Origin: Amycolatopsis methanolica 239
Lineage (GTDB): Bacteria > Actinomycetota > Actinomycetes > Mycobacteriales > Pseudonocardiaceae
Reading direction: 5' to 3'
Length of the DNA stretch: 64,000 bases
Assembly: GCF_000739085.1 (NCBI RefSeq)
Contig: NZ_CP009110.1
Coordinates: 310,001 to 374,000 of the forward strand
Shown here: piece after piece, positions 9,105 through 17,957 of the stretch
Numbering within the stretch: the first letter of the stretch is position 1
Layout of the letters: each line of letters opens with the position of its first letter
Notes under the pieces: generated by a model
Told to the model about the DNA's origin: nothing
Seen by the model: the letters and a program-made list of their open reading frames with translations, nothing else
The model's database searches: none
Translations under genes and position numbers: made by a program

Positions 9105-10888
9105 CGGTTCGGCAGCAACTCCTGCGCCTTGGTCTTCAGGCCCTCGACCAGGATGTGCCACGCGTCGCGGTCGCCCTTGAGCATCGCCTCGGTCGTGCTC
9201 TTGATCTGCTCGAACGTCGCGTGCGGCGGGATCGGCGGCACCTCCGGGTCGCAGCGCACGTCCAGCAGCGCGGGCCGGTCCGCGGACAGCACCCGGTCCC
9301 ACGCCGGGCCCAGCTGCTCCGGCGAATCCACCGCGACCGCCTCGAAACCCAGCGACCGCGCGAAGTCGGCGTAGGAGAACTCCGGTAGCGACTGCGACTC
9401 CTCGAACTTCGGCGCGCCGCCCATCGCGCGCAGCTCCCACGTGACCTGGTTCAGGTCGTTGTTGTGGAACACGCACACCACCAGCCGCCGGTCGGCCCAC
9501 AGGTGGTGGTAGCGCTGGATCGTGAGCAGCTCGGCCATGCCGTTCATCTGCATCGCGCCGTCGCCTTCGAGCGCGATCACCGGCCGGTCCGGGCAGGCGA
9601 ACTTCGCGCCGATCGCGTACGGCACGCCCGGCCCCATCGTCGCCAGCGTGCCGGACAACGTGCCGCGCATCCTGCCGCGCATGCGCAGGTTCCGCGCGTA
9701 CCAGTTGGTCGACGAGCCGGAGTCGGCGGTGACGATCGCGTCCTCCGGGATCCGCTGCGACAGCTCGTGCACGACCCGCATCGGGTTGACCGGGTCCGCC
9801 TCGACCATCGCCTGCTGCTCGACGGTCCCCCACCAGGACGCGACGTTCTTCTCGATCTTCTCCCGCCAGGCGCGGTCCGCCTTGCGGCGCAGCATCGGCA
9901 GCAGCGCCCGCAGCGTGCCCTTCGCCTCGCCGACCAGGTTCACCTCGGTCGGGTAACGCATGCCGATCATGCTGCCGTCGATGTCGATCTGGATCGCGCG
10001 CGCCTTGCCGTACTCGGGCAGGAACTGGCTGTACGGGAAGTTGGAGCCGACGATCAGCAGGGTGTCGCAGTCCTGCATCATCTCGTAGCTCGGCCGCGTG
10101 CCGAGCAGCCCGATCGAGCCGGTCACGTACGGCAGGTCGTCGGGCAGGATGTCCTTGCCCAGCAACGCCTTCGCGACCCCGGCGCCGGTCAGCTCGGCGA
10201 TCTCGCGGACCTCGGCGGCGGCGTTGCGCGCGCCCTGCCCGATCAGGATCGCGACCTTCTCGCCTTCGTTGAGGATGTCCGCCGCGCGGCCCAGCTCGTC
10301 CTCGGGCGGGATGACCACCGGGTGCGGGAAGCCGGGCGGGCTGGACGGCACGTGCTTGAACGCATGCTTCGGCGGCGAATACGGCTCTTCCTGCAGGTCG
10401 TTCGGGATGATCACGGCCGTCGGCGCGCGCTTGGCCAGCGCGGTCCGGATGGCCCGGTCGAGCGCGTTCGGCAGCTGCTCGGCGACGTTGACTTCGACCA
10501 GGTACTCGCTGGCCACGTCCTTGAACAACGGCTGCAGGTCCACTTCCTGCTGGTAGGACCCGCCCATCGCGCTGCGCGCGGTCTGCCCGACGATCGCGAC
10601 CACCGGCACGTGGTCGAGCTTGGCGTCGTACAACCCGTTGAGGAGGTGGATGGCTCCCGGCCCCGAGGTCGCCATGCACACCCCGACGTGCCCGCTGAAC
10701 TTGGCGTACCCCACCGCCTCGAACGCGGCCATCTCCTCGTGACGGGCCTGGACGAACCGAGGTTCGTTGTCCGCCTTGCCGAACGCGGCGACGATGCCGT
10801 TGATCCCGTCGCCGGGGTAGGCGAAGACCTGCTCGACGCCCCACTCCCGCAGACGCTTCAGCAGGTGGTCACCGACCGTTTCCGACAT
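9101..10888 (-). CDS. Pyruvate oxidase/dehydrogenase-type thiamine diphosphate enzyme
   Basis: 595 aa with the three-domain ThDP fold. Catalytic Glu51 lies in ARHEEMAAFEA. The ThDP motif starts LEGDGAMQMNGMAEL and ends with HNNDLN. The sequence resembles PoxB-type pyruvate:quinone oxidoreductases and related ThDP-requiring proteins rather than acetolactate synthase. No clear C-terminal amphipathic membrane anchor is visible, so quinone coupling is uncertain. It follows the ppx/gppA-like gene on the same strand, with its RBS at the end of that gene. Confidence 0.8.
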   Translation of the reverse strand: MSETVGDHLLKRLREWGVEQVFAYPGDGINGIVAAFGKADNEPRFVQARHEEMAAFEAVGYAKFSGHVGVCMATSGPGAIHLLNGLYDAKLDHVPVVAIVGQTARSAMGGSYQQEVDLQPLFKDVASEYLVEVNVAEQLPNALDRAIRTALAKRAPTAVIIPNDLQEEPYSPPKHAFKHVPSSPPGFPHPVVIPPEDELGRAADILNEGEKVAILIGQGARNAAAEVREIAELTGAGVAKALLGKDILPDDLPYVTGSIGLLGTRPSYEMMQDCDTLLIVGSNFPYSQFLPEYGKARAIQIDIDGSMIGMRYPTEVNLVGEAKGTLRALLPMLRRKADRAWREKIEKNVASWWGTVEQQAMVEADPVNPMRVVHELSQRIPEDAIVTADSGSSTNWYARNLRMRGRMRGTLSGTLATMGPGVPYAIGAKFACPDRPVIALEGDGAMQMNGMAELLTIQRYHHLWADRRLVVCVFHNNDLNQVTWELRAMGGAPKFEESQSLPEFSYADFARSLGFEAVAVDSPEQLGPAWDRVLSADRPALLDVRCDPEVPPIPPHATFEQIKSTTEAMLKGDRDAWHILVEGLKTKAQELLPNR

Positions 10889-10898
10889 GGAAAACTCC

Positions 10899-11926
10899 TC
10901 ACGCTCCTCGGCTCAGTCCCACTAGGGACTTACCCGGGCCGCCGCGCCCCGACACCTCGGGCACGGCGGTGCTGATCGCCTGCAGCGGCAGACCGTCGTA
11001 TACCTGCAGGGTTTGCAGGTGGTGCAGCATGATCCCCTCGCGCAACGCCCACGGGCACACGTCGACCTTGCGGATGTCGAGCGTGTCCATGGTCGCCTTG
11101 GCGACGATCGCGCCGGCCAGGATCTGCCGCGCGCGCGGCGCGGACACACCGCGCAAGCGGGCCCGTTCGGCCGTCTTCATCTCGGCCAGCCGCGGGATCC
11201 ACGCGTTGAGCGCGTCGACGGTGAGGGTGCGCCGCACGAACGGTCCGCGCCGCTGCGGTGGCCCTCGGCCAGCCGGGCCAGCTGCTTGAACGTCTTCGAC
11301 GTGGCGACGGCGTGGGCGGGCACGCCCTCCCACCTCAGCCGGTCGGCGACCTCGCGCAGCATGTCCCGCACGTGCCGCCGCATCGCCTTGACCTGCTTGA
11401 CCGACGGCGGGTCGTCCGGCAGGAACATCCGCGTCAGCCTGCCCGCGCCGAGAGGCAGGGACAGCGTGAGCTGCGGTTCGGCGTCGCGACCGAGCGCGAT
11501 CTCCAGCGAGCCACCCCCGATGTCGAGCAGCAGCAGGCGGCCTGCGGACCAGCCGTACCAGCGGTGCGCGGCGGCGTAGGTCAGCCGGGCCTCGTCCTCG
11601 CCGGTGAGGAACTGCGGCCGCACGCCGGTCCGCTCCTCGATCCGGTTGATGATCTCGTCCCGGTTGCTCGCGTCCCGGATCGCCGAGGTCGCGAACAGGA
11701 ACAACTGCTCGACGCGGTGCAGGCGGGCCGCGGTGAGGGCGGACTCGACCGCGTCCACCGCCCGGCAGACGCCCTCCTCCGCGATCGCGCCGCTCTCGTC
11801 GATCTGCTCGGCGAGGCGTGTGGGCTCTTTCACAGCCAGTGCCGGCAACGGCGGGGCGCCCGGGTGGGCATCCACGATCTGGAGCTGCGCGGAGTTCGAT
11901 CCGATGTCCAGCACGCCAAGTCGCAT
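10899..11926 (-). pseudogene. Ppx/GppA exopolyphosphatase family gene, frameshifted
   Basis: The first part from the ATG at 11926 has the Ppx/GppA ATPase fold motifs (GVLDIGSNSAQL, LLLDIGGGSLEIALG) and runs to about 11255. The family continuation (RRGPFVRRTLT, then CPWALREGIMLHHL) is in a different frame down to the TGA at 10899. The change fits one lost base within LAEG/PPQRRGPF near 11250-11260. Joined, the two halves give about 342 residues, the normal length. It is either a recent pseudogene or a sequencing error. Confidence 0.75.
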
Positions 11927-11978
11927 AAGGGCCTAGGTACCCCGTTTAGCGCTGCGCCACACGGATACCTCCGATCTC

Positions 11979-12341
11979 ATGGAGACGTTCAATTACACCG
12001 CGACCGCCGACCTGCCCGCCGACGAGGCGTTCGCGTTCATCTCCGACGCACCCAACCTGCCCCGGTTCCTGCCGCAGGACCTGGCCGAAGGCTGGTTGCG
12101 CGCGGACGCGGCGAGCAGACAACTGGCGTGGGGCACGGAGAGCGGCGGCGACGACTGCGGGGAGCTGCGGGTGATCGAGCGCGGTCCCGCGCAGTGCGAG
12201 ATCGCCATGACCGTGCACACCCGGCGCACCGATTCCGCGCAGGTGCGCTCGGAGTTGGAGCAGGCCGTCGCCGCGCTGACCCACAAGGCGAGCGCCGACG
12301 CCGACGAGCAGCGCGAGGACCAGCAGGCGGGCTGGGTCTGA
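11979..12341 (+). CDS. SRPBCC-fold small protein
   Basis: 120 aa. METFNYTATADLPADEAFAFISDAPNLPRFLP is a typical opening of the START/Bet v1-like SRPBCC superfamily, which binds hydrophobic ligands. The C-terminal helix carries a polar Asp/Glu/Gln tail. Function unknown. It stands between the divergent ppx-like gene and cutA. Confidence 0.6.
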   Translation: METFNYTATADLPADEAFAFISDAPNLPRFLPQDLAEGWLRADAASRQLAWGTESGGDDCGELRVIERGPAQCEIAMTVHTRRTDSAQVRSELEQAVAALTHKASADADEQREDQQAGWV

Positions 12342-12368
12342 GCCGGGCGCAGTGCTCTAATCGGGCAC

Positions 12369-12692
12369 ATGCGCGAACACGTGATCGTGTCGTCCACCAC
12401 CGACAGCGAGACCACGGCCCGGGAGCTGGCGGCGCAGGCCGTCGAGGCGCGCCTGGGCGCGTGCGCCCAGATCGTCGGCCCCATCCTGAGCGTCTACCGG
12501 TGGGACGGCGAGGTGCACGCCGAACCCGAATGGCGGGTGGAGATCAAGACCGCGGCGGACCGGGTGGCGCCGCTGGTCGAGCTGATCAAGGAGCAGCACA
12601 ACTACGAGGTTCCGGAGATCATCGCGACGCCCATCGAGGGCGGCAGCGCGGAGTACCTCGAGTGGCTGGTCGAGGAGACCAGGGGCGGTTGA
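12369..12692 (+). CDS. cutA: Divalent cation tolerance protein CutA
   Basis: 107 aa, the usual CutA1 size. It contains RLGACAQIVGPILSVYRWDG, EIKT near the middle, and VPEIIATPI in the C-terminal half, all conserved in the trimeric CutA family. Role in metal tolerance is genetic and indirect in other bacteria. It lies 27 bp after the SRPBCC gene and may be co-transcribed. Confidence 0.9.
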   Translation: MREHVIVSSTTDSETTARELAAQAVEARLGACAQIVGPILSVYRWDGEVHAEPEWRVEIKTAADRVAPLVELIKEQHNYEVPEIIATPIEGGSAEYLEWLVEETRGG

Positions 12693-12732
12693 TCGTTGAC
12701 GGCCCGGTGGCGGAAACGTAAATTTCTTTCAC

Positions 12733-14040
12733 ATGTCGCGTCTGGCCCGGATAGCGCTCGTCGTCCTGTTCTGTGTTGCGATGGTCCCCGTGACACCGGC
12801 CGCCGCCGAGAACCGGTTCTACTGGGGAGTCGCCACCGCGGGCTTCCAATCCGAGGGCAGCGCGCCGGACAGCAACTGGTCGCGGTACGTGGCCAAGGGC
12901 GGCGTCGACCCGTACGCCAACGCCACCGACTTCCGCCACCGCTACGCCGAGGACATCCGGCTGGCGCAGGACCTCGGGGTGAACACGTTCCGGTTCAGCG
13001 TCGAATGGGCTCGCGTGCAGCCCGGGCCCGGCGTGTGGGACGAGGCCGAGCTGGCCTACTACGACGACGTGGTCCGGCACGTCCGCGCCGTCGGCATGAC
13101 CCCGATGATCACGCTGAGCCACTGGGTGTACCCGGGGTGGGTGGCCGACCAGGGCGGGTTCACCAGCGCCAAGACCGTCGACGACTTCCTCGCCTTCACC
13201 ACGCGCATCGCGGAGCGCTACGACGACGTGCTGTGGGTGACGTTCAACGAGCCGGTCGCGTTCCTCACCCAGGAGTTGCGGATCGGCGCCGTCAACCCGT
13301 TCCAGGTGCCCGCCTGGCAGGCCAACGTGGTGCAGGCCCACCGCCGCGCCTACGACGAGATCCACCGGCTCGACCCGGGCGCGAAGGTGACCAGCAACCA
13401 GGCCTTCTACGCCGGCTTCAACCCGCTGACCGACCTGGTCGTGATGGACCGGATCAAGGACAAGGTGGACTTCGTCGGGCTGGACTACTACTACGGCATC
13501 AGCCTGACCAACCTGACGGCGATCTACGCGGCGTTCGAGCAGTTCTGGAAGGTCAAGCCGCAGCCGGAGGGCATCTACTACGCGCTGCGCTACTACCACG
13601 AGCGCTACCCGGACCTGCCGCTCTACATCGTGGAGAACGGCCTGCCCACCGACAACGGGAACCCGCGCGAGGACGACTACACCCGCGCGGCGTCGATCCA
13701 GGACACGCTGTTCTGGGTGCAGCGCGCGAAGGCCGACGGCATGGACGTCATCGGCTACAACCACTGGAGCATCACCGACAACTACGAGTGGGGCAGCTAC
13801 CGGCCGCGCTTCGGACTGTACGAAGTGGACGCTCTCGGCGACCCCGAGCTGGCCCGCAGGCCGACCGACGGCGTCGCGGCGTACCGGGACGTGATCGCGC
13901 GCGGCGGCGTCGGGCCCTCGTACCGCCTGGTCCAGGGGCCCGCGCTGTGCTCGCTGACCGCGCCGCTGAGCAGTTGCCTGTCGCCTGCCGACCCGTCCGG
14001 GCCGCTCGCGCCGCTGGGAACATCCGGGAGCCGCCCGTAG
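12733..14040 (+). CDS. Secreted family 1 glycoside hydrolase
   Basis: 435 aa. A signal peptide with a hydrophobic core and PAAAEN cleavage region opens the protein. The GH1 barrel follows: YWGVATAGFQSEG near the start, acid/base Glu173 in TFNEP, nucleophile Glu301 in YIVENG, and the aglycone-region NHWSITDNYEW. GH1 enzymes are retaining beta-glycosidases; export is less common for this family. The C-terminal 45 residues are Pro/Ser-rich with two cysteines and fall outside the barrel. Confidence 0.9.
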   Translation: MSRLARIALVVLFCVAMVPVTPAAAENRFYWGVATAGFQSEGSAPDSNWSRYVAKGGVDPYANATDFRHRYAEDIRLAQDLGVNTFRFSVEWARVQPGPGVWDEAELAYYDDVVRHVRAVGMTPMITLSHWVYPGWVADQGGFTSAKTVDDFLAFTTRIAERYDDVLWVTFNEPVAFLTQELRIGAVNPFQVPAWQANVVQAHRRAYDEIHRLDPGAKVTSNQAFYAGFNPLTDLVVMDRIKDKVDFVGLDYYYGISLTNLTAIYAAFEQFWKVKPQPEGIYYALRYYHERYPDLPLYIVENGLPTDNGNPREDDYTRAASIQDTLFWVQRAKADGMDVIGYNHWSITDNYEWGSYRPRFGLYEVDALGDPELARRPTDGVAAYRDVIARGGVGPSYRLVQGPALCSLTAPLSSCLSPADPSGPLAPLGTSGSRP

Positions 14041-14050
14041 TTGTCCGGAC

Positions 14051-15130
14051 ATGGCGAAGACGTTGCGGTGGGCCCTGCCCGCGCTGCTCGGCACGGCGGT
14101 GGCGGCCCTGTGGGAGATCCCGGTCGCGTTCGGCGGGCGGCCCGACCCCGAGCGCATGCGGCGCTCCCCGCAGTTCCACGACGGCCGGTTCCGCAACCTC
14201 GCGCCGCCGCTCGTGCAGCCGGCCAGGGCACGCGACCTGGTCGGCGAGATGGTGTTCGGCAAGCAGCAGCGCAAGCCGACCGGCCCGGTGCCGCTGGTGC
14301 CGCCTGCCGCGCCCGCCGATGAGGGGCTGCACATCACCTGGTACGGCCACGCGTCGTCGCTGATCGAGATCGACGGCCGGAAGGTGCTGGTGGACCCGGT
14401 GTGGGGCGAGCGGGTGTCGCCGTCCCGGTTCGTCGGCCCGAAGCGCATGCACCGGCCGCCGCACCAGCTGTCCGAGCTGCCGGAGCTGGACGTGATCATC
14501 GTGTCGCACGACCACTACGACCACCTGGACCGGCCGACGGTGGTGCGGCTGGCCAAGACGCAGAGCGCGCCGTTCGTGGTGCCGCTCGGGGTGGGCGCGC
14601 ACCTGCGGCGGTGGCGGATCCCGGCGGAGCGGATCATCGAACTGGACTGGGACGAGACGGTCTCGGTCGGCGGGGTGGAGGTGACCGCGGCGGCGGCCCA
14701 GCACTTCTCCGGGCGGGCCTTCACGCGGAACAACACGCTGTGGGCGTCGTGGATCGTGGCGCGCTCCGGGCGGAAGGTGTTCTACACGGCGGACTCCGGC
14801 TACTTCGACGGCTACCGCACGATCGGGGAGAAGTACGGGCCGTTCGACGCCGCGATCGTGCAGATCGGCGCGTACCACCCGGCGTGGCCGGACATCCACA
14901 TGACGCCCGAGGAGGGCGTCGCCGCACACCTCGACGTCCGCGGCGGGCTGCTGATCCCGGTGCACTGGGGCACGTTCCGCCTGGCGATGCACGGCTGGGC
15001 CGAGCCGGCGGAGCGGGTCTGGCGCGAAGCGAAGGCCCACGAGGTGGCGCTGGCGGTCCCGCGCCCGGGCGAGCGGATCGACGTGGACGCCCCGAAGCCC
15101 GTCGACCCCTGGTGGCAACCGATCGGCTGA
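14051..15130 (+). CDS. Metallo-beta-lactamase-fold hydrolase, NAPE-PLD-like
   Basis: 359 aa. An N-terminal hydrophobic segment (LRWALPALLGTAVAALW) probably anchors or exports the protein. The metal motif SHDHYDHLD and later HFSGR, TADSGYFDGY and PVHWGTF match the UlaG/NAPE-PLD branch, including ITWYGHASSLIEIDG. Bacterial members hydrolyse phosphodiester or lactone substrates; the real substrate is unknown. It starts 10 bp after the GH1 gene. Confidence 0.85.
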   Translation: MAKTLRWALPALLGTAVAALWEIPVAFGGRPDPERMRRSPQFHDGRFRNLAPPLVQPARARDLVGEMVFGKQQRKPTGPVPLVPPAAPADEGLHITWYGHASSLIEIDGRKVLVDPVWGERVSPSRFVGPKRMHRPPHQLSELPELDVIIVSHDHYDHLDRPTVVRLAKTQSAPFVVPLGVGAHLRRWRIPAERIIELDWDETVSVGGVEVTAAAAQHFSGRAFTRNNTLWASWIVARSGRKVFYTADSGYFDGYRTIGEKYGPFDAAIVQIGAYHPAWPDIHMTPEEGVAAHLDVRGGLLIPVHWGTFRLAMHGWAEPAERVWREAKAHEVALAVPRPGERIDVDAPKPVDPWWQPIG

Positions 15131-15187
15131 GCCGCGGCTCGCGGCACGGTGCCTTTGATCAGTGAAGCCCGAGCTGGTGGCCCCCGA

Positions 15188-15739
15188 TCAGGACGTCGGC
15201 CGCACCCTCGTCAACCCCACCCGATCCGCCGCCCGCCGGATCTTGAAGAACGTGTTCCGGAACCACGCCATCAACGTGGCGCGCACATCCGGGTCCAGCT
15301 GCTCCTCGCCGGCGGCCTTCACGGCCTTGTAGTGGTCGATGAGGGTGTGCAGCCACGCGTCCACGTCCCGGACGCTCTCCAGCTGCACCATCCCGCCGGT
15401 GTCCGGCAGCCGCCGCAGGAACTCCTCGTGCGTGTTGCGGACCCAGTGCGACAGCTTGAGGTCGATCTCCGGGATCACGACCGGCGGGTCCAGCTCGAAC
15501 GCCAGCCGTGAGCGCCACCCGAGCAGCTCCCGCTCCACCGGGTGGTCCCAGCGGCCGGGGCGGCCCAGCTGGTGACCGGCGATGCGGCGCTCGGCGAACC
15601 ACAGGAAGTCCTCCGACCCCCGGCGCAGGGTGCTGATCATCGTCGGCGCCAGCGCGCCGATCACGGTCCGGTCGACGACGTCCCACGTCGTGCCGCCCGC
15701 GAACGGACTGTCGATCTTGAGGGTCTTCGCGGTCCGCAC
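15188..15739 (-). CDS. Conserved-looking hypothetical protein
   Basis: 183 aa, not recognised. It is soluble, with many aromatic and acidic residues, and predicted to be mostly helical (FLWFAERRIAGHQLG, VDAWLHTLIDHYKAVKAAG). Third-position G/C is as high as in neighbouring real genes. It stands alone on the minus strand, with an AT-richer gap of about 50 bp separating it from the PPOX gene upstream. Confidence 0.6.
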   Translation of the reverse strand: MRTAKTLKIDSPFAGGTTWDVVDRTVIGALAPTMISTLRRGSEDFLWFAERRIAGHQLGRPGRWDHPVERELLGWRSRLAFELDPPVVIPEIDLKLSHWVRNTHEEFLRRLPDTGGMVQLESVRDVDAWLHTLIDHYKAVKAAGEEQLDPDVRATLMAWFRNTFFKIRRAADRVGLTRVRPTS

Positions 15740-15792
15740 TCTGAATTACTGCCTTATCTTCCCGATTGTCCGCAACCCGCCAACGATGTGCT

Positions 15793-16191
15793 TTACCTCA
15801 TGCCGAGCCTGCGGTCGAGGCTTATCTCGATCACGACCCGCTCCGGGTGGGGCGTCGGCTGCCGGTGGTACCGCACGGCGTAACGGTTTTCCGCGTCCGC
15901 CACCGACTCCGGATCCTCGCGGACCACCGCCGATCCCTCCAAACTCGACCAGCGGCGACCGTCCACCTGGCTCACCACGACACGCGCGGGTTCGCCGAGC
16001 CGGACGTTGCGCGCCTTGACGCTGCCGCGGCGGCAGATCACCCGCGCCGTGGTGAAGTCCTCGTCCACGGTGACCCCGACCGGCACGACGTGCGGCCTCC
16101 CGTCCGGACGCAGCGTCGTGAGCATGCACAGGTGCCGCTCGGCCCAGAACGCCCGCAGCTCGTCGCTGGGCGCCTCGGTGGTCCTGGTCAT
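15793..16191 (-). CDS. PPOX-class F420-dependent/flavin oxidoreductase
   Basis: 132 aa. It has the split-barrel opening AERHLCMLTTLRPDGRPHVVPVG and VKARNVRLGEPARVVVSQVDG, typical of pyridoxamine-5'-phosphate-oxidase-like proteins that in actinobacteria often use F420H2. The start ATG at 16191 has GAAGGGA upstream; longer open frame beyond it covers the divergent gene. Substrate unknown. Confidence 0.8.
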   Translation of the reverse strand: MTRTTEAPSDELRAFWAERHLCMLTTLRPDGRPHVVPVGVTVDEDFTTARVICRRGSVKARNVRLGEPARVVVSQVDGRRWSSLEGSAVVREDPESVADAENRYAVRYHRQPTPHPERVVIEISLDRRLGMR

Positions 16192-16239
16192 GCGCGTCCC
16201 TTCGCGTCGGTCGGTGTCCATCTTGCCAAGATCTTCTCC

Positions 16240-17007
16240 ATGATGGGCTCCACCCACGCGCTCACCGGCTGGTGCGCCGGTCTCGCGCTCGCCCCGGCCA
16301 TCGGCGCCGGCTCCGTGCACCAGGCGCTGGCCTTTGCCGCGACGACCGCGGGTTTCGCGCTGCTGCCGGACCTCGACCACCCCCACGCCCGGGCATCGAA
16401 GCTGCTCGGGCCGATCACTGGCCTGGTGTGCTGGCTGCTCCGGCACACCTCGGCGGCGCTGTACAAGGTCACGAAGGGCCCGCGCGACGAGCGCGGCCGG
16501 GGCAGCCACCGGCACCTGTCGCACACGCTGCTGTTCGCGATCGGACTCGGCGCGGCGACGACGTACGGCACCCGGGCCGGCGGCTGGTACGTCGTGGCCG
16601 GGGTGGTGTTGTTCGCGCTGCTGCTCGCCGCGGACGCGCTGGGGGACTGGCTGTTGCTGGTCCCCGGCGGCGGGGTCGTGTGGTGGGCGCTGACGGCCAG
16701 CGCCGCGGCGGAGTTGTCGCAGCTCACCGGCTGGCTGGGGATCGCGGTCGCGGCCGGCTGTTTCGTGCACTGCCTCGGCGACGCGCTGACCGAGTCGGGC
16801 TGCCCGTTCCTGTTCCCGGTGCCGATCGCCGGGGAGACCTGGTACGAGCTGCGGCCGCCGTCGTTCCTGCGGTTCCGCACCGGGAAGGGCGTGGAGAAGT
16901 TCCTGGTCGTGCCGGTTTTCACGGTGCTGGCGGTGCTGCTGGTGCCCGGCGCGTGGCCCGGCCTGGTCGGGTTGTTCGCGGATCCGGCGGTGGCCGCGGG
17001 CGGCTAG
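16240..17007 (+). CDS. YdjM-type membrane-bound metal-dependent hydrolase
   Basis: 255 aa with six to seven membrane segments. Conserved polar motifs are STHALTGW at the N-terminus, LLPDLDHPHARASK, SHRHLSHTLLF and HCLGDALTESGCPFLFPVP, the His/Asp set of the YdjM/DUF457 family of putative metal-dependent hydrolases. The start is either of two adjacent ATGs (16240, 16243); neither has a strong RBS. A TetR gene follows 11 bp later. Confidence 0.8.
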   Translation: MMGSTHALTGWCAGLALAPAIGAGSVHQALAFAATTAGFALLPDLDHPHARASKLLGPITGLVCWLLRHTSAALYKVTKGPRDERGRGSHRHLSHTLLFAIGLGAATTYGTRAGGWYVVAGVVLFALLLAADALGDWLLLVPGGGVVWWALTASAAAELSQLTGWLGIAVAAGCFVHCLGDALTESGCPFLFPVPIAGETWYELRPPSFLRFRTGKGVEKFLVVPVFTVLAVLLVPGAWPGLVGLFADPAVAAGG

Positions 17008-17018
17008 AATCGGACACG

Positions 17019-17579
17019 ATGACGACCCCCGCGAGCCGCACCGGACTACGCGCCGACGCGCGCCGCAACCGCGCCCGTGTCCTGGCGGCGGCGCACGAGG
17101 CGTTCGCGGACGAGGGCCCGTCGGTGCCGCTGGACGAGATCGCCCGGCGGGCGGGGGTCGGCGCCGGCACGGTGTACCGGCACTTCCCCAGCAAGGAAAT
17201 GCTGTTCGAGGCCGTCGTGCTGGACCGGATCGCGTGGCTGGCCGGGCAGGCGCGGGAGCGGCTCGAGGTGGCCGACCCCGGCGCGGCGTTCTTCGAGTTC
17301 TTCGACGTGGTGGCCGAGCAGGCGCTGCTGAACAAGGCCCTGTGCGACGCGCTGGAGGCGAGCACCGGGCTGCCGTTCAAGGCCGCGTCGGACGAACGCG
17401 CCGAGTTCCGCGGCGCGTTCGCCGACCTGCTGCGCCGGGCGCAGGCCGCGGGCGCCGTCCGCGCGGACGTCGAACCCGGCGACCTGACCGCGCTGCTCGC
17501 GGGCTACCTCGCGATCCAGCGCCAGGCCCCGGCGGGCCGCCCACTGGCGAAGATCATCGCCGACGGCCTCCGGGCCTAG
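17019..17579 (+). CDS. TetR-family regulator
   Basis: 186 aa. N-terminal helix-turn-helix: ARVLAAAHEAFADEGPSVPLDEIARRAGVGAGTVYRHFPSKEMLF. The C-terminal domain (ALLNKALCDALEASTG, then DLLRRAQAAGAVRADV) matches the SCO-type TetR_C regulators. No clear palindrome was found nearby. Target is possibly the preceding membrane hydrolase or the convergent monooxygenase, with which it overlaps by 4 bp. Confidence 0.85.
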   Translation: MTTPASRTGLRADARRNRARVLAAAHEAFADEGPSVPLDEIARRAGVGAGTVYRHFPSKEMLFEAVVLDRIAWLAGQARERLEVADPGAAFFEFFDVVAEQALLNKALCDALEASTGLPFKAASDERAEFRGAFADLLRRAQAAGAVRADVEPGDLTALLAGYLAIQRQAPAGRPLAKIIADGLRA

Positions 17580-17902
17580 CGGTCCACCGCCATCTCGCCC
17601 AGCTCGGACCAGTCCTCCTGCGGCACCTCGAAGTTGACGATGCGCGGGGTCTCCGCCAGATGCGGCGGCAGCGTTCGCTGGGCTTCGCGGAAGTGCTCGG
17701 ACTGGACGTGCGCCGCGCCCGCGTCGCCGTCGCGGAAGGCTTCCACCAGCACGTACTCGTTGGGGTCCTCGACGCTGCGCGACCAGTCGAACCACAGGCA
17801 GCCCGGCTCAGCGCGGGTGGCGAGGGTGAAGTCCCGCGCGATGTCGGGCCAGTCGTCGGCGTGCTGGGGCAGGATCCGGAACTTCGCGGTGATGAAAATC
17901 AT
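17576..17902 (-). CDS. Antibiotic-biosynthesis-monooxygenase-fold (ABM) protein
   Basis: 108 aa from ATG 17902. MIFITAKFRILPQHADDW, EPGCLWFDWSRS and EYVLVEAFRDGDAGAAH are the three conserved blocks of dimeric alpha+beta barrel ABM/quinol monooxygenase proteins. These are cofactor-free oxygenases or degrading enzymes acting on quinols or related substrates. An in-frame start 11 codons upstream lacks homology and RBS. Confidence 0.85.
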   Translation of the reverse strand: MIFITAKFRILPQHADDWPDIARDFTLATRAEPGCLWFDWSRSVEDPNEYVLVEAFRDGDAGAAHVQSEHFREAQRTLPPHLAETPRIVNFEVPQEDWSELGEMAVDR

Positions 17903-17957
17903 GGGTCCACCGTAGAGCCGCGGGGCCGCGACCACACCGGACGCGGCCCCGCGCGGG

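Noticed and set aside
7668-10844. A 1058-residue open frame on the minus strand
   Set aside because: It is an Arg/Pro/Gly-rich shadow in another frame of the ThDP enzyme and CoA-transferase genes, with no recognisable domains.
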